Shown piece by piece: positions 16,206-27,773 of a stretch of 40,395 bases of DNA. This DNA is from Halomonas halodenitrificans DSM 735. Its GTDB lineage: Bacteria; Pseudomonadota; Gammaproteobacteria; Pseudomonadales; Halomonadaceae. The position numbers and the translations under genes are program-made. Location of the stretch: NCBI RefSeq assembly GCF_000620045.1, contig NZ_JHVH01000029.1:1-40395 (forward strand), given 5' to 3'. A model generated the notes under the pieces. The model did no database searches. It worked only from the letters and a program-made list of their open reading frames with translations, and was not told the DNA's origin. Position 1 is the stretch's first letter; each line of letters opens with the position of its first letter.

Positions 16206-18326
16206 GTGGCTCGCAAAACTCCGCTTAAACGCTATCGCAATATCGGGATCGTCGCCCACGTCGATGCCGGCAAGACCACCACGACCGAGCGCGTGCTGTT
16301 CTATACCGGGATCAACCACAAGCTGGGCGAGACCCACGAAGGTGCCTCGACGACCGACTGGATGTCGCAGGAGCAGGAGCGTGGTATCACCATTACCTCT
16401 GCTGCCGTGACCACCTTCTGGAAGGGCATGAACCACCAGTTCGATGAGCATCGCGTCAATATCATCGACACCCCCGGGCACGTCGACTTCACTATCGAAG
16501 TCGAGCGCTCGCTGCGCGTGCTCGATGGCGCCGTGGTGGTGCTGTGTGGTTCGTCCGGCGTTCAGCCCCAGACCGAGACCGTCTGGCGCCAGGCCAACAA
16601 GTATGAAGTTCCGCGCATGGTGTTCGTCAACAAGATGGACCGCACCGGCGCCGACTTCTTCATGGTGGTCGACCAGCTCAAGGATCGTCTGGGCGCCAAC
16701 GCCGTGCCGATCCAGATCAACTGGGGCACCGAGGAAGACTTCAAGGGTGTCATCGATCTGATCGAGATGAAGGCCATTCAGTGGAGCGAGAAAGATTTCG
16801 GTGCCACTTATGACCTGATCGACATCCCTGCCGAGCTCCAGGAGAGCGCGGAAAAGTACCGCGAAGAGATGGTCGAGGCCGCTGCCGAAGCTTCCGAAGA
16901 GCTGATGGACAAGTACCTGGAAGAGGGCGAGCTCACCACGGAAGAGATCAAGGCCGGCCTGCGCCGTCGTACCCTCGACAACGAGGTCGTACTGGTCACC
17001 TGTGGTTCCGCCTTCAAGAACAAGGGTGTGCAGGCCGTACTGGATGCCGTGATCGAGTACCTGCCGTCTCCCACCGAGGTCAAGGCGATCGAAGGTGAGC
17101 TGGACGACAAGGAAGGCACCCTCGAGACGCGTGAGGCTGACGACAAGGCACCCTTCGCTGCCCTGGCGTTCAAGATCGCGACCGACCCCTTCGTCGGCAC
17201 CCTGACGTTCATCCGCGTCTACTCCGGCGTGCTGAAGTCGGGTGACAGCGTCTTCAACTCCGTTCGCGGCAAGAAGGAGCGCATCGGTCGTCTGGTGCAG
17301 ATGCACGCCAACTCCCGCGAGGAGATCAAGGAAGTGCTGGCCGGCGACATCGCCGCCTGTATCGGCCTGAAGGACGTTACCACCGGTGACACCCTGTGCG
17401 ATCTGACCGACAAGATCGTGCTGGAGCGCATGGAGTTCCCGGATCCGGTCATCTCCGTGGCCGTGGAGCCGAAGTCCAAGGCAGACCAGGAAAAGATGGG
17501 CGTGGCGCTGGGCAAGCTGGCCCAGGAAGACCCCTCCTTCCAGGTGCGTACCGATGAGGAGACTGGCCAGACCATCATCTCCGGCATGGGTGAGCTTCAC
17601 CTCGACATCATCGTCGATCGCATGCGCCGCGAGTTCAAGGTCGAGGCCAATATCGGCAAGCCGCAGGTCGCCTACCGCGAGACCATTCGCGGGATGATTG
17701 AGCAGGAAGGCAAGTTCGTGCGTCAGTCCGGTGGTCGTGGTCAGTACGGTCACGTGCACCTGCGCATCGAGCCGCTTACCGCGGAAGACAAGGGTGAAGA
17801 TGAAGAGTTGAGCTTCAAATTCGCCTCAGAGATCGTCGGCGGCGTGGTTCCCAAGGAATACGTGCCGGCCGTCGAGAAAGGGGCCTACGAGCAGCTGCAG
17901 AACGGCGTTGTCGCGGGCTACCCGATGATCGACGTCAAGGTTACGCTGTACGATGGTTCCTACCACGACGTGGACTCCAACGAGACCGCGTTCAAGGTTG
18001 CTTCTTCCATGGCAGTCAAGGAAGGTGCCAGGAAGGCCAAGGCGGTGCTGCTCGAGCCGGTGATGAAGGTCGAGGTCGTGACCCCCGAGGACTTCATGGG
18101 TGACGTCATGGGCGACCTGAACCGCCGTCGTGGCCTGGTGTCGGGCATGGATGACTCGCCGATGGGCAAGGTCATTCGCGCCACAGTTCCGTTGGCTGAG
18201 ATGTTCGGTTACGCGACCGATCTGCGTTCTCAGACCCAGGGACGCGCAAGCTACGTCATGGAGTTTGCGGATTACGAAGAGGCGCCGTCCAGCGTCGTTG
18301 AAGCCGTCATCAACCAAAACGGTTAA
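16206..18326 (+). CDS. fusA: elongation factor G
   Basis: 706 aa GTPase that drives translocation and, with RRF, ribosome recycling. It has a GTG start with GGGGAG ahead. The G motifs are AHVDAGKT (17-24), DTPGH (88-92) and NKMD (142-145). Domain IV includes [16 protein letters not shown]. The length is that of canonical EF-G1, not the mitochondrial-like or spd-type paralogues. tuf follows 29 nt later. Confidence 0.98.
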   Translation: MARKTPLKRYRNIGIVAHVDAGKTTTTERVLFYTGINHKLGETHEGASTTDWMSQEQERGITITSAAVTTFWKGMNHQFDEHRVNIIDTPGHVDFTIEVERSLRVLDGAVVVLCGSSGVQPQTETVWRQANKYEVPRMVFVNKMDRTGADFFMVVDQLKDRLGANAVPIQINWGTEEDFKGVIDLIEMKAIQWSEKDFGATYDLIDIPAELQESAEKYREEMVEAAAEASEELMDKYLEEGELTTEEIKAGLRRRTLDNEVVLVTCGSAFKNKGVQAVLDAVIEYLPSPTEVKAIEGELDDKEGTLETREADDKAPFAALAFKIATDPFVGTLTFIRVYSGVLKSGDSVFNSVRGKKERIGRLVQMHANSREEIKEVLAGDIAACIGLKDVTTGDTLCDLTDKIVLERMEFPDPVISVAVEPKSKADQEKMGVALGKLAQEDPSFQVRTDEETGQTIISGMGELHLDIIVDRMRREFKVEANIGKPQVAYRETIRGMIEQEGKFVRQSGGRGQYGHVHLRIEPLTAEDKGEDEELSFKFASEIVGGVVPKEYVPAVEKGAYEQLQNGVVAGYPMIDVKVTLYDGSYHDVDSNETAFKVASSMAVKEGARKAKAVLLEPVMKVEVVTPEDFMGDVMGDLNRRRGLVSGMDDSPMGKVIRATVPLAEMFGYATDLRSQTQGRASYVMEFADYEEAPSSVVEAVINQNG

Positions 18327-18355
18327 CCGTTAGCTAACGTAAAGAGGTTATAGCA

Positions 18356-19549
<1,194 letters not shown>

Positions 19550-19574
19550 GCATCGCGCTGCTTGAATGATCGAG

Positions 19575-19600
19575 AAGGGGCTCCGGGAGGGGCCCCTTTG
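19575..19600 (+). terminator. str operon terminator
   Basis: AAGGGGC/GCCCCTT is a 7-bp stem with a 10-nt loop, 25 nt after the tuf stop, with only a short T-tail. The S10 promoter begins 22 bp later, so it marks the str/S10 boundary. Confidence 0.65.
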
Positions 19601-19621
19601 CTGTACATCGTCAACGAGTGT

Positions 19622-19650
19622 TTGACTCTCGTTTGCGGTGTGCATATAAT
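19622..19650 (+). promoter_or_regulatory. S10 operon promoter
   Basis: TTGACT, 17 bp, then TATAAT: a near-consensus sigma-70 promoter with a GC-rich discriminator (GCGCATCC). The start of transcription should be near 19657, which leaves a leader of about 57 nt before rpsJ. The leader holds one small hairpin (TGACGGC/GCCGTCA, 19674-19691). The E. coli S10 leader is about three times longer. Confidence 0.85.
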
Positions 19651-19713
19651 GCGCATCCTTTGAATGCGTGGGTTGACGGCTCGCGCCGTCAGAATCCATT
19701 GGAGTTAGGGCAA

Positions 19714-20025
19714 ATGCAGAACCAGAAGATTCGCATTCGGTTGAAGGCCTTCGACCATCGCCTGATCGACCAGTCCGCTGCGGAGATTGTCGAAACCGCT
19801 AAGCGTACCGGCGCTCAGGTGCGTGGTCCGATTCCTCTGCCGACCAACCGCGAGCGCTATACCGTGCTGATCTCGCCGCACGTCAACAAGGACGCGCGTG
19901 ACCAGTACGAGATTCGCACGCACAAGCGTGTGCTTGATATCGTCGAGCCGACGGAAAAGACCGTCGATGCCCTGATGAAACTCGACCTCGCCGCTGGCGT
20001 GGACGTGCAGATCAAGCTCGACTGA
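19714..20025 (+). CDS. rpsJ: 30S ribosomal protein S10 (NusE)
   Basis: 103 aa. It is part of the 30S head and, as NusE, pairs with NusB and NusG in transcription antitermination. The ATG follows GGAG, and the N-terminus [19 protein letters not shown] is typical of the family. First gene of the S10 operon. The 151-nt spacer to rplC is long and holds a 23S-like RNA element. Confidence 0.98.
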   Translation: MQNQKIRIRLKAFDHRLIDQSAAEIVETAKRTGAQVRGPIPLPTNRERYTVLISPHVNKDARDQYEIRTHKRVLDIVEPTEKTVDALMKLDLAAGVDVQIKLD

Positions 20026-20106
20026 TTTTTACACTAGACACCGCGGCCCAGCGCTTGGCAAGAAATGTTCGAGCAGCAGCCGCCGCGCCGTGAGGCGCCA
20101 CACAAC

Positions 20107-20161
20107 GTGCTAGTGGAATGCTCTGGAAAGAGCAGCCATAGCGGGTGATAGCCCCGTACAC
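20107..20161 (+). promoter_or_regulatory. 23S rRNA domain I mimic before rplC
   Basis: Aligned by eye to E. coli 23S rRNA recalled from memory (the segment GUGUUAGUGGAAG...CCCCGUACAC, helices 18-20), 43 of 56 bases agree without any gap. The five-base helix GCGUC/GGCGC of E. coli becomes TGCTC/GAGCA here, so pairing is kept by compensating changes around the conserved TGGAAA loop. GGGTGATAGCCCC is also kept. The element ends 2 nt before the AGGAG box of rplC. L4 (rplD, next-but-one gene) is known to bind this part of 23S, so a repressor site for L4 is a natural inference. L24 and other domain I binders are alternatives. Confidence 0.75.
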
Positions 20162-20176
20162 TATAGGAGACTGAGA

Positions 20177-20815
20177 ATGACTATCGGTTTAGTCGGCAAG
20201 AAGGCCGGGATGACCCGTGTCTTCACCGAAGATGGCGCATCCGTGCCCGTAACCGTGATCGAGGTTGAGCCTAACCGCGTCACTCGCGTCAAGACCGTTG
20301 AAGGCGATGGCTATGCAGCGGTTCAGGTTACAACTGGCTCCCGCAAGGCCAAGCACCTGTCGAAGGCCCAGGCTGGGCAATTCGCCAAGGCAGGTATCGA
20401 GGCCGGTCGTTCGCTGATGGAGTTCCGCCTGACAGAAGGTGACGAGACTCCGGAAGTGGGCGGCGAACTCACCGTATCCCTCTTCGAAGCTGGTCAGTCG
20501 ATCGACGTGACCGGTAGCTCCAAGGGCAAGGGCTTCCAGGGCGCCGTCAAGCGCTGGAACTTCCGTACCCAGGACAACAGCCACGGCAACTCTCTGGCCC
20601 ACCGCGCCCCGGGTTCCATCGGCATGTGCCAAACTCCTGGCCGCGTGTTCAAGGGCAAGAAAATGGCCGGCCAGTTGGGCAACGTGCGTTGCACCGTCCA
20701 GAGTCTTGAAGTCGTCCGCGTCGATGCCGAGCGTAATCTGCTGCTGGTCAAGGGTGCCGTGCCCGGTGCCACCGGTGGTGACGTTATCGTGCGCAGCGCT
20801 GTGAAAGCTGGCTGA
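20177..20815 (+). CDS. rplC: 50S ribosomal protein L3
   Basis: 212 aa. It is an early assembly protein near the peptidyl-transferase centre. It starts [20 protein letters not shown], and the loop region [19 protein letters not shown] includes the glutamine that is methylated in E. coli. AGGAG lies 9 nt before the ATG, directly after the 23S-like element. rplD follows after 14 nt. Confidence 0.98.
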   Translation: MTIGLVGKKAGMTRVFTEDGASVPVTVIEVEPNRVTRVKTVEGDGYAAVQVTTGSRKAKHLSKAQAGQFAKAGIEAGRSLMEFRLTEGDETPEVGGELTVSLFEAGQSIDVTGSSKGKGFQGAVKRWNFRTQDNSHGNSLAHRAPGSIGMCQTPGRVFKGKKMAGQLGNVRCTVQSLEVVRVDAERNLLLVKGAVPGATGGDVIVRSAVKAG

Positions 20816-20829
20816 AGGGGAATCTACCG

Positions 20830-21435
20830 ATGAATCTGAATCTTGCTGCCGGCGCCGGCACCGTCGATGTGTCCGACGCCACCTTTGGCAAAGAATTCAA
20901 TGAAGCGCTCGTGCACCAGGTCGTCACCGCCTATCTGGCCGGTGGTCGTCAGGGTACCCGCGCTCAGAAGAACCGTTCCGACGTGCGTGGCGGCGGCAAG
21001 AAGCCGTGGCGTCAGAAGGGCACCGGCCGTGCCCGTGCCGGCACCATTCGCTCGCCGATCTGGCGTGCTGGCGGCGTGACCTTCGCGGCGCGTCCCCAGG
21101 ACCATGGCCAGAAGGTCAACCGCAAGATGTATCGTGCGGCGATGCGTTCGATCCTTTCCGAGCTGGTTCGTCAGGATCGTCTGGTGGCCGTCGAAGAGAT
21201 TGCCGTTGATGCCCCGAAGACCAAGCAGCTGGTCGCCAAGCTCGATGAGCTGGGCCTGGAGAAGGTGCTGATCGTTACCGAAGAGGTCGACGAGAAGCTT
21301 TACCTGGCCGCCCGCAACATCCCCAACGTGGATGTCATCGATGTGGCCGCCGCTGATCCGGTGAGCCTGGTCGCCTTCGACAAGGTGCTGGCTACCGTCT
21401 CCGCCCTGCGTAAATTCGAGGAGAAGCTGGCATGA
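20830..21435 (+). CDS. rplD: 50S ribosomal protein L4
   Basis: 201 aa, same length as in E. coli. It binds 23S domain I and lines the exit tunnel with an extended loop. In E. coli it also represses the S10 operon at transcription and translation. The tunnel-loop region [19 protein letters not shown] is intact. The stop overlaps the rplW start by 4 nt. Confidence 0.98.
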   Translation: MNLNLAAGAGTVDVSDATFGKEFNEALVHQVVTAYLAGGRQGTRAQKNRSDVRGGGKKPWRQKGTGRARAGTIRSPIWRAGGVTFAARPQDHGQKVNRKMYRAAMRSILSELVRQDRLVAVEEIAVDAPKTKQLVAKLDELGLEKVLIVTEEVDEKLYLAARNIPNVDVIDVAAADPVSLVAFDKVLATVSALRKFEEKLA

Positions 21436-21728
21436 ACCAGGAACGTGTATTCAAGGTGCTGCTCGGCCCGCACGTGACCGAGAAGGCCGCCATGGCTGCA
21501 GAACGCAACCAGTACGTGTTCAAGGTAGCCGGCGACGCGACCAAGCCCGAGATCAAGAAAGCCGTTGAGGCTCTGTTCGGCAAGAAGGTCGACCGCGTAC
21601 AGGCGCTGAACGTCAAGGGCAAGACCAAGCGCACCGCGCAGGGTCTGGGTCACCGCAAGGGGTATCGCAAGGCCTACGTTACGCTGGCCGCCGGCGAGAC
21701 CCTTGAAGACTTCTCTGGCGCCGAATAA
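21432..21728 (+). CDS. rplW: 50S ribosomal protein L23
   Basis: 98 aa. It lies at the tunnel exit and is the docking site for SRP and trigger factor. The conserved [10 protein letters not shown] near residues 10-19 includes the glutamate that contacts trigger factor. The ATG overlaps the rplD stop, so translation is coupled. Confidence 0.97.
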   Translation: MNQERVFKVLLGPHVTEKAAMAAERNQYVFKVAGDATKPEIKKAVEALFGKKVDRVQALNVKGKTKRTAQGLGHRKGYRKAYVTLAAGETLEDFSGAE

Positions 21729-21745
21729 GGGCAGGAGTACGGATA

Positions 21746-22576
21746 ATGGCAATCGTCAAGACTAAACCCACATCCGCCGGTCGTCGCCACCTGGTAAAGG
21801 TCGTGAACGCCGAGCTCTACAAGGGCGCGCCTTACGGGCCTCTGCTCGAGAAGCAGTCGCGCAACGGCGGACGTAACAATAACGGTCGTATCACTACCCG
21901 CCACGTGGGCGGTGGTCACCGTCAGCACTACCGGATCATCGACTTCAAGCGCACCAAGGATGGCGTTCCGGCCATCGTCGAGCGCCTCGAATATGATCCG
22001 AACCGTAGTGCCAACATTGCGCTGCTGAAGTATCTGGACGGCGAGCGTCGCTACATCATCGCCCCCAAGGGCGTGAGCGCCGGTGACCGTCTCGAGTCCG
22101 GCGTCAACGCGGCGATCAGGAAGGGTAACGCTCTTCCGCTGCGTAACATCCCGCTGGGTTCCACCGTGCACTGCATCGAGCTCAAGCCCGGCAAGGGCGC
22201 TCAGATCGCTCGCAGCGCCGGTACCAGCGCCCAGCTGGTCGCCCGTGATGGCAGCTACGCCACCCTGCGTCTGCGCTCCGGCGAGATGCGCAAGGTGCTG
22301 AGCGAGTGCCGTGCGACCCTGGGGGAAGTGGGCAACTCAGAGCACAGCCTGCGTCAGCTTGGCAAGGCCGGTGTGAAGCGCTGGAAAGGTGTGCGTCCGA
22401 CCGTTCGCGGCGTGGCCATGAACCCGGTGGATCACCCACATGGTGGCGGTGAAGGCCGTTCCAGTGGTGGTCGTCATCCGGTGACGCCTTGGGGTGTTCC
22501 CACCAAGGGCCACAAGACCCGCAAGAACAAGCGCACCGACAAGCTGATCGTTCGTCGCCGTAAGGCTCGGAACTGA
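21746..22576 (+). CDS. rplB: 50S ribosomal protein L2
   Basis: 276 aa. It is close to the peptidyl-transferase centre and forms an intersubunit bridge. The C-terminal [15 protein letters not shown], with the conserved histidine needed for peptidyl transfer, is intact. It lies 17 nt after rplW in standard S10 order. Confidence 0.98.
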   Translation: MAIVKTKPTSAGRRHLVKVVNAELYKGAPYGPLLEKQSRNGGRNNNGRITTRHVGGGHRQHYRIIDFKRTKDGVPAIVERLEYDPNRSANIALLKYLDGERRYIIAPKGVSAGDRLESGVNAAIRKGNALPLRNIPLGSTVHCIELKPGKGAQIARSAGTSAQLVARDGSYATLRLRSGEMRKVLSECRATLGEVGNSEHSLRQLGKAGVKRWKGVRPTVRGVAMNPVDHPHGGGEGRSSGGRHPVTPWGVPTKGHKTRKNKRTDKLIVRRRKARN

Positions 22577-22608
22577 TTCAAACGCCAAGACTTTAAGAGG
22601 TAACGGCT

Positions 22609-22884
22609 GTGCCACGTTCACTGAAGAAAGGTCCCTTTATTGACCTTCATCTGTTGAAGAAGGTTGAGGCTGCAGTGGAGAAGAGCGACCGCAAACCGAT
22701 CAAGACCTGGTCGCGTCGCTCCATGATCCTGCCCAACATGGTTGGACTCACCATTGCTGTCCATAACGGTCGCCAACATGTCCCGGTGCATGTATCCGAG
22801 GAAATGGTTGGCCACAAGCTGGGCGAATTCGCTGCTACCCGCCTCTATCGCGGTCATGCGGCGGACAAGAAAGCCAAACGGTAA
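22609..22884 (+). CDS. rpsS: 30S ribosomal protein S19
   Basis: 91 aa. It is a 30S head protein that contacts the A-site finger and S13. It has a GTG start ([18 protein letters not shown]) after AAGAGG. The signature [18 protein letters not shown] is complete. Confidence 0.97.
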   Translation: MPRSLKKGPFIDLHLLKKVEAAVEKSDRKPIKTWSRRSMILPNMVGLTIAVHNGRQHVPVHVSEEMVGHKLGEFAATRLYRGHAADKKAKR

Positions 22885-22902
22885 GCCAGAGAGGATTGAG
22901 AG

Positions 22903-23235
22903 ATGGAAGTCACAGCTAAGCTGCGTGGCGCTCGTTTATCCGCCCAGAAGGCCCGTTTGGTGGCTGACCAGGTGCGCGATAAGCCGGTCGCCGAGGCGCT
23001 GGACCTGCTGACCTTCTCACCGAAGAAGGCTGCCAAGCTGGTCAAGAAAGTGCTGCAGTCCGCCATCGCGAATGCGGAAGAAAATAACGGCATGGATATC
23101 GACGAGCTGCGTGTCTCGACCATCTGCGTCGATGAGGGCATGACGCTCAAGCGTATCAAGCCGCGTGCCAAGGGGCGTGCGGATCGTATCTTGAAGCGCA
23201 CCTGCCACATCACCGTCAAGGTAGCCGAGAAGTAG
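22903..23235 (+). CDS. rplV: 50S ribosomal protein L22
   Basis: 110 aa. Its beta hairpin ([17 protein letters not shown] region, about residues 82-99) reaches into the exit tunnel near the macrolide site and is wild-type in form. The N-terminus is [18 protein letters not shown]. rpsC begins 11 nt after the stop. Confidence 0.97.
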   Translation: MEVTAKLRGARLSAQKARLVADQVRDKPVAEALDLLTFSPKKAAKLVKKVLQSAIANAEENNGMDIDELRVSTICVDEGMTLKRIKPRAKGRADRILKRTCHITVKVAEK

Positions 23236-23246
23236 GAGTCGACCAG

Positions 23247-23945
23247 ATGGGTCAGAAAGTCAATCCAACAGGCATCCGCCTGGGTATCGTCAAGGACCAT
23301 ACCTCGGTGTGGTACGCCGAGCGCGGCGCCTATGCCGATAAGCTCAACAGCGACCTCGAGGTGCGCAGCTTCCTGGAAGAGCGTCTCAAGAACGCCTCCG
23401 TCAGCCGCATTACCATCGAGCGTCCTGCCAACAACGCCCGCATCACCATTCACACCGCCCGTCCGGGCATCGTGATTGGCAAGAAGGGCGAAGACGTCGA
23501 TCGGCTGCGCCGTGATGTCACCGCGATGATGGGCGTGCCCGTGCACGTCAACATCGAGGAAGTTCGCAAGCCCGAGCTGGACGCCATGCTCGTGGCCCAG
23601 AACATTGCCGGCCAGCTCGAGCGTCGTGTGATGTTCCGCCGTGCCATGAAGCGTTCCGTGCAGAACTCCATGCGCCTGGGCGCCGGCGGCATCAAGGTGA
23701 TGCTCTCCGGTCGTCTCGGCGGCGCGGAAATTGCTCGTACCGAGTGGTATCGGGAAGGTCGTGTCCCGCTGCATACACTGCGCGCCGACATCGATTACGC
23801 CGCCTACGAGGCCAAGACCACCTACGGCATCATCGGTGTCAAGGTCTGGGTCTTCAAGGGTGAAATCCTCGGGGGCATCGAGGAGGTCCGCGCCAAGGCT
23901 AAGCAGCCGCAGGCCGCGCCCTCTAAGAAGAAAGGTTCCAGGTAA
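23247..23945 (+). CDS. rpsC: 30S ribosomal protein S3
   Basis: 232 aa. It is part of the mRNA entry helicase ring with S4 and S5. The KH domain shows [15 protein letters not shown] (about residues 73-87), and the C-terminal domain with [17 protein letters not shown] follows. It starts [20 protein letters not shown]. Confidence 0.98.
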   Translation: MGQKVNPTGIRLGIVKDHTSVWYAERGAYADKLNSDLEVRSFLEERLKNASVSRITIERPANNARITIHTARPGIVIGKKGEDVDRLRRDVTAMMGVPVHVNIEEVRKPELDAMLVAQNIAGQLERRVMFRRAMKRSVQNSMRLGAGGIKVMLSGRLGGAEIARTEWYREGRVPLHTLRADIDYAAYEAKTTYGIIGVKVWVFKGEILGGIEEVRAKAKQPQAAPSKKKGSR

Positions 23946-23960
23946 GGGGAGAGCGAGTCG

Positions 23961-24374
23961 ATGTTACAACCCAAGCGCATGAAGTTCCGCAAGATGCAGA
24001 AGGGCCGCAACCGTGGCCTGGCGCATCGCGGAAGCAAGGTAAGCTTCGGCGAATATGGCCTCAAGGCCACCGGCCGTGGCCGCATCACCGCCCGTCAGAT
24101 CGAAGCCGGTCGTCGTGCGATTACCCGTCACGTCAAGCGTGGTGGCAAGATCTGGATTCGGGTGTTCCCGGACAAGCCGATCTCCAAGAAGCCCCTCGAA
24201 GTTCGTATGGGTAAGGGGAAGGGTTCCGTCGAGTACTGGGTCGCTCAGATCCAGCCCGGCCGGATCCTCTACGAGATCGAAGGCGTGTCCGAGGAACTGG
24301 CGCGCGAGGCCTTCGGCCTGGCGGCGCAGAAATTCCCGGTTTCCACCACCTTTGTGAAACGGACGGTGATGTGA
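23961..24374 (+). CDS. rplP: 50S ribosomal protein L16
   Basis: 137 aa. It organises 23S domains II and V near the A-site tRNA elbow. Conserved [20 protein letters not shown] and [21 protein letters not shown] segments are present. The final TGATG overlaps the rpmC ATG by one base. Confidence 0.97.
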   Translation: MLQPKRMKFRKMQKGRNRGLAHRGSKVSFGEYGLKATGRGRITARQIEAGRRAITRHVKRGGKIWIRVFPDKPISKKPLEVRMGKGKGSVEYWVAQIQPGRILYEIEGVSEELAREAFGLAAQKFPVSTTFVKRTVM

Positions 24375-24565
24375 TGAAAGCCCAGGAAATCCGTGAAAAA
24401 TCAGTCGACGAGCTGAACAGTCAGCTCCTCGAACTCCTCCGCGAGCAGTTCAACCTGCGCATGCAGAAGGCCACCGGCCAGCTCAGCCAGATGCACTTGC
24501 TCAAGCAGGTTCGTCGGGACATCGCCCGGGTGAAGACTGTGCTCAACGAGAAGGCAGGTGACTGA
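24374..24565 (+). CDS. rpmC: 50S ribosomal protein L29
   Basis: 63 aa, helical hairpin near the tunnel exit. It starts [22 protein letters not shown] one codon upstream is in phase but lies within the rplP end and lacks family support, so the ATG at 24374 is chosen. Translation is coupled to rplP by the shared base. Confidence 0.96.
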   Translation: MKAQEIREKSVDELNSQLLELLREQFNLRMQKATGQLSQMHLLKQVRRDIARVKTVLNEKAGD

Positions 24566-24566
24566 G

Positions 24567-24827
24567 ATGGCCGAAGAGAAGAAAACCCGTACGCTCACCG
24601 GCAAGGTGGTGAGCAACAAGATGGACAAGTCCATCGTCGTGATGATCGAGCGCCGCGTGCGCCATCCGATCTACGGCAAGTACGTAAAGCGCTCCACCAA
24701 GCTCCACGCCCATGACGAGGCGAACCAGGCGAAGGCCGGTGACACGGTCTCCATTCAGGAGTGCCGTCCGCTGTCCAAGACGAAGTCCTGGACGCTGGTC
24801 GAGGTGGTCGAGCAGGCCAAGGGCTAA
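24567..24827 (+). CDS. rpsQ: 30S ribosomal protein S17
   Basis: 86 aa OB-fold protein, an early binder of the 16S 5' domain. It starts [22 protein letters not shown] at the ATG 1 nt after the rpmC stop. A GTG three codons earlier overlaps rpmC and is less likely. The family signature [18 protein letters not shown] is present. It is the last gene of the S10 operon proper. Confidence 0.96.
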   Translation: MAEEKKTRTLTGKVVSNKMDKSIVVMIERRVRHPIYGKYVKRSTKLHAHDEANQAKAGDTVSIQECRPLSKTKSWTLVEVVEQAKG

Positions 24828-24866
24828 GCCCTGAACCTGCTGTCAGATTAGGTTTGGAGAAAACCG

Positions 24867-25238
24867 ATGATTCAGACTCAGACAATGCTGGACGTCGCCG
24901 ACAACAGTGGAGCGCGCCGGGTGCAGTGCATCAAGGTGCTCGGCGGTTCTCACCGCCGCTATGCCCACGTTGGCGACATCATCAAAGTCACCGTGAAAGA
25001 AGCCATTCCGCGTGGCAAGGTCAAGAAAGGCCAGGTCCTCAAGGCGGTAGTGGTTCGCACTCGCAGCGGTGTCCGTCGTTCCGACGGCTCGCTGATTCGC
25101 TTCGACGGAAATGCGGCGGTTCTGTTGAACAACACCAATGATCAGCCGATCGGTACCCGTATCTTCGGGCCGGTGACACGTGAGCTTCGCAACGAGAAGT
25201 TCATGAAGATCATTTCCTTGGCGCCTGAAGTGCTGTAA
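24867..25238 (+). CDS. rplN: 50S ribosomal protein L14
   Basis: 123 aa, same as E. coli. It forms bridge B8 and binds the silencing factor RsfS. The conserved [21 protein letters not shown] and the C-terminal [11 protein letters not shown] are present. First gene of the spc cluster. I see no strong promoter in the 39-nt spacer after rpsQ, so it may be transcribed from the S10 promoter. Confidence 0.98.
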   Translation: MIQTQTMLDVADNSGARRVQCIKVLGGSHRRYAHVGDIIKVTVKEAIPRGKVKKGQVLKAVVVRTRSGVRRSDGSLIRFDGNAAVLLNNTNDQPIGTRIFGPVTRELRNEKFMKIISLAPEVL

Positions 25239-25252
25239 GGAGCGAGGCGGAT

Positions 25253-25567
25253 ATGCAAAAGATTAAACGTGACGATGAAGTGGTCGTCATCGCCGGCAAG
25301 GACAAGGGCAAGCGCGGCACCGTCAAGCGGGTTCTCGAAAACCGCTTCGTGGTGTCCGGTGTGAACATGATCAAGCGTCACACCAAGGCCAATCCCATGG
25401 CGGGTAATCAAGGCGGTATCGTCGAGCGCGAGGCTCCGATTCACGCGTCCAACGTGGCCATCTTCAACCAGGAGACCGGAAAGGCGGATCGCGTCGGCTT
25501 CCAGGTTCAGGAAGACGGTACCAAGGTACGTATCTACAAGTCGACGCAGTCGCAGATCGACGCCTAA
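25253..25567 (+). CDS. rplX: 50S ribosomal protein L24
   Basis: 104 aa. It is an assembly initiator that binds the 5' domain of 23S rRNA, with a KOW motif at [20 protein letters not shown] (about residues 3-22). Because it binds 23S domain I, it is a second candidate ligand for the 23S-like element ahead of rplC. Confidence 0.97.
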   Translation: MQKIKRDDEVVVIAGKDKGKRGTVKRVLENRFVVSGVNMIKRHTKANPMAGNQGGIVEREAPIHASNVAIFNQETGKADRVGFQVQEDGTKVRIYKSTQSQIDA

Positions 25568-25584
25568 GCGAGTCGGGTAGCAAA

Positions 25585-26124
25585 ATGGCGAACTTGAAAG
25601 AACGTTATCAAAACGAGGTGGTGGCTCAACTCAAAGAGCAGTTCAGCTACGCCAACGTGATGCAGGTGCCCCGGGTTACCAAGGTGACTCTGAACATGGG
25701 TATCGGCGAAGCGACCAGCGATAAAAAGCTGATCGAGAATGCCATCGGTGACCTGGAGAAGCTCTCCGGTCAGAAGCCGATGGTGACCAAGGCACGCAAG
25801 TCCATCGCGGGCTTCAAGGTGCGTGAAGGCTGGCCGATCGGGATCAAGGTAACCCTGCGCTCCGAGCGCATGTGGGACTTCCTCGATCGCCTGGTGAATA
25901 TCGCGATCCCCCGCGTTCGTGACTTCCGTGGTCTCAACCCGAAGTCCTTCGACGGTCGTGGCAACTACTCCATGGGGGTGCGTGAGCAGATCATCTTTCC
26001 GGAACTCGAGTATGATAAGATCGACCGGATCCGTGGTCTGGATGTCACCATCACCACCACCGCCAACACCGATGATGAAGGTCGTGCGCTGCTGAGCGCG
26101 CTGAACTTCCCGTTCAAGAAATAA
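25585..26124 (+). CDS. rplE: 50S ribosomal protein L5
   Basis: 179 aa. It binds 5S rRNA and contacts the P-site tRNA and S13. The signature [15 protein letters not shown] lies near residues 28-42. In E. coli S8 represses the spc operon at this start region; I could not identify an S8-like hairpin here with confidence. Confidence 0.98.
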   Translation: MANLKERYQNEVVAQLKEQFSYANVMQVPRVTKVTLNMGIGEATSDKKLIENAIGDLEKLSGQKPMVTKARKSIAGFKVREGWPIGIKVTLRSERMWDFLDRLVNIAIPRVRDFRGLNPKSFDGRGNYSMGVREQIIFPELEYDKIDRIRGLDVTITTTANTDDEGRALLSALNFPFKK

Positions 26125-26134
26125 GGGTGGGATC

Positions 26135-26440
26135 ATGGCAAAGAAAAGCATGGTAGAGCGTGAGCTCAAGCGCACCAAGCTGGTGGAAAAGTATGCCGCC
26201 AAGCGTGCCGAGCTCAAGGCGATCATCCAGGACGTGAACGCTTCCGACGAAGAGCGCTTCGAGGCTACGCTGAAGCTTCAGCAGTTGCCGCGCGACTCCA
26301 GCCCGGTGCGTCAGCGTAACCGCTGCCGCGTCACTGGCCGTCCGCACGGCTTCTACAACAAGTTCGGTCTCGGCCGCAACAAGCTTCGTGAAGCCGCCAT
26401 GCGTGGCGATGTTCCCGGACTCAAGAAGTCCAGCTGGTAA
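26135..26440 (+). CDS. rpsN: 30S ribosomal protein S14
   Basis: 101 aa, the long zinc-free form: the region that holds CxxC pairs in zinc-binding S14 reads [19 protein letters not shown]. It is a late 30S head assembly protein. The spacer after rplE is 10 nt. Confidence 0.97.
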   Translation: MAKKSMVERELKRTKLVEKYAAKRAELKAIIQDVNASDEERFEATLKLQQLPRDSSPVRQRNRCRVTGRPHGFYNKFGLGRNKLREAAMRGDVPGLKKSSW

Positions 26441-26469
26441 GCCACGCAAGAATCAGGAGCGCAACGTAA

Positions 26470-26862
26470 ATGAGCATGCAAGACACTCTGGCGGATATGT
26501 TTACCCGTATCCGCAATGCGCAGACGGCCACCAAGGAGACGGTTACCATGCCGTCCTCCCGCCTCAAGGTCGAGGTGGCCCGCGTATTGAAGGAAGAGGG
26601 TTTCATCAACGACTTCGCGGTGTCCGAAAGCGCCAAGCCCGAGCTGAGCGTGACCCTCAAGTACTTCGAGGGAAAGCCGGTCATCGAGCACATTCAGCGA
26701 GTTTCCAAGCCGTCACTGCGCCAGTACAAGGGCAAGGACGCGCTGCCGAAGGTCGCCGATGGCCTGGGTATCGCTATCGTCACCACCTCCAACGGGGTGA
26801 TGACCGATCGCGCGGCTCGCAAGGCCGGTGTCGGTGGCGAAGTCATCTGCACCGTATTCTAG
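26470..26862 (+). CDS. rpsH: 30S ribosomal protein S8
   Basis: 130 aa. It is a primary binder of the 16S central domain and, in E. coli, the repressor of the spc operon. It starts [20 protein letters not shown]. The signature [21 protein letters not shown] is close to the C-terminus. Confidence 0.97.
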   Translation: MSMQDTLADMFTRIRNAQTATKETVTMPSSRLKVEVARVLKEEGFINDFAVSESAKPELSVTLKYFEGKPVIEHIQRVSKPSLRQYKGKDALPKVADGLGIAIVTTSNGVMTDRAARKAGVGGEVICTVF

Positions 26863-26871
26863 GAGTTTGGA

Positions 26872-27402
26872 ATGTCCCGCGTAGCCAAATATCCAGTAAA
26901 AGTGCCCGCTGGCGTCGAGATCAAGCTCGACGGTGACCAGCTGACCGTCAAGGGCGGCCAGGGCACACTGTCAATGACCCTTCATCGCGATGTGGTGGTG
27001 GGTCATGAAGAGGGTCAGCTGACCTTCGCCCCTAGCCAGTCTGCCAAGACCTGGGCCATGGCCGGTACCACCCGCGCCCTGGTGCAGAACCTGGTGACCG
27101 GCGTGAGCGAAGGCTTCACCAAGACACTCGAAATCGTCGGCGTCGGGTATCGTGCCCAGGCCAAGGGCCAGACGCTCAATCTGTCACTGGGCTTCTCGCA
27201 CCCGGTCGAGTATTCACTGCCTGAGGGTGTCACGGCGGAAACGCCGAAGAACACCGTGATCGTGCTGAAGAGCGCGGACAAGCAGAAGCTCGGCCATGCT
27301 GCCGCGGAAATCCGCGCCTTCCGTCCGCCCGAGCCCTACAAGGGCAAGGGTGTCAGGTACGCCGACGAGCAGGTGCGTCGCAAAGAAGCCAAGAAGAAGT
27401 AA
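26872..27402 (+). CDS. rplF: 50S ribosomal protein L6
   Basis: 176 aa. It has two related domains and sits near the sarcin-ricin loop. The C-terminal signature [16 protein letters not shown] is present. It starts [19 protein letters not shown] after AGGAG. Confidence 0.97.
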   Translation: MSRVAKYPVKVPAGVEIKLDGDQLTVKGGQGTLSMTLHRDVVVGHEEGQLTFAPSQSAKTWAMAGTTRALVQNLVTGVSEGFTKTLEIVGVGYRAQAKGQTLNLSLGFSHPVEYSLPEGVTAETPKNTVIVLKSADKQKLGHAAAEIRAFRPPEPYKGKGVRYADEQVRRKEAKKK

Positions 27403-27411
27403 GGCAGGGTT

Positions 27412-27762
27412 ATGAACGCGAAGAAAGAATCTCGTCTCCGTCGTGCCCGCCGTGCTCGCGCCAAGATCCGCGAGCTGGGCGTGTATCGCCTGTGCGTCAA
27501 CCGTACCCCGCGTCACATTTACGCGCAGATCATCTCGCCGGATGGCGGCAAGGTCCTGGCCAGCGCTTCCACGCTGGACAAGGTCCTGCGCGAAGGTGCT
27601 ACCGGCAACGCTGACGCCGCCGCCAAGGTTGGTGAGCTCATTGCCGAGCGCGCCAAGCAAGCGGGCATCACCCAGGTAGCCTTCGATCGCGCCGGTTTCA
27701 AGTACCACGGCCGCGTCAAGGCCCTGGCCGACGCCGCTCGTGAAGGCGGCCTGGAATTCTAA
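27412..27762 (+). CDS. rplR: 50S ribosomal protein L18
   Basis: 116 aa. With L5 it binds 5S rRNA in the central protuberance. The basic N-terminus ([18 protein letters not shown]) and the C-terminal [26 protein letters not shown] are typical. Confidence 0.97.
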   Translation: MNAKKESRLRRARRARAKIRELGVYRLCVNRTPRHIYAQIISPDGGKVLASASTLDKVLREGATGNADAAAKVGELIAERAKQAGITQVAFDRAGFKYHGRVKALADAAREGGLEF

Positions 27763-27773
27763 AGGGTTTTACG

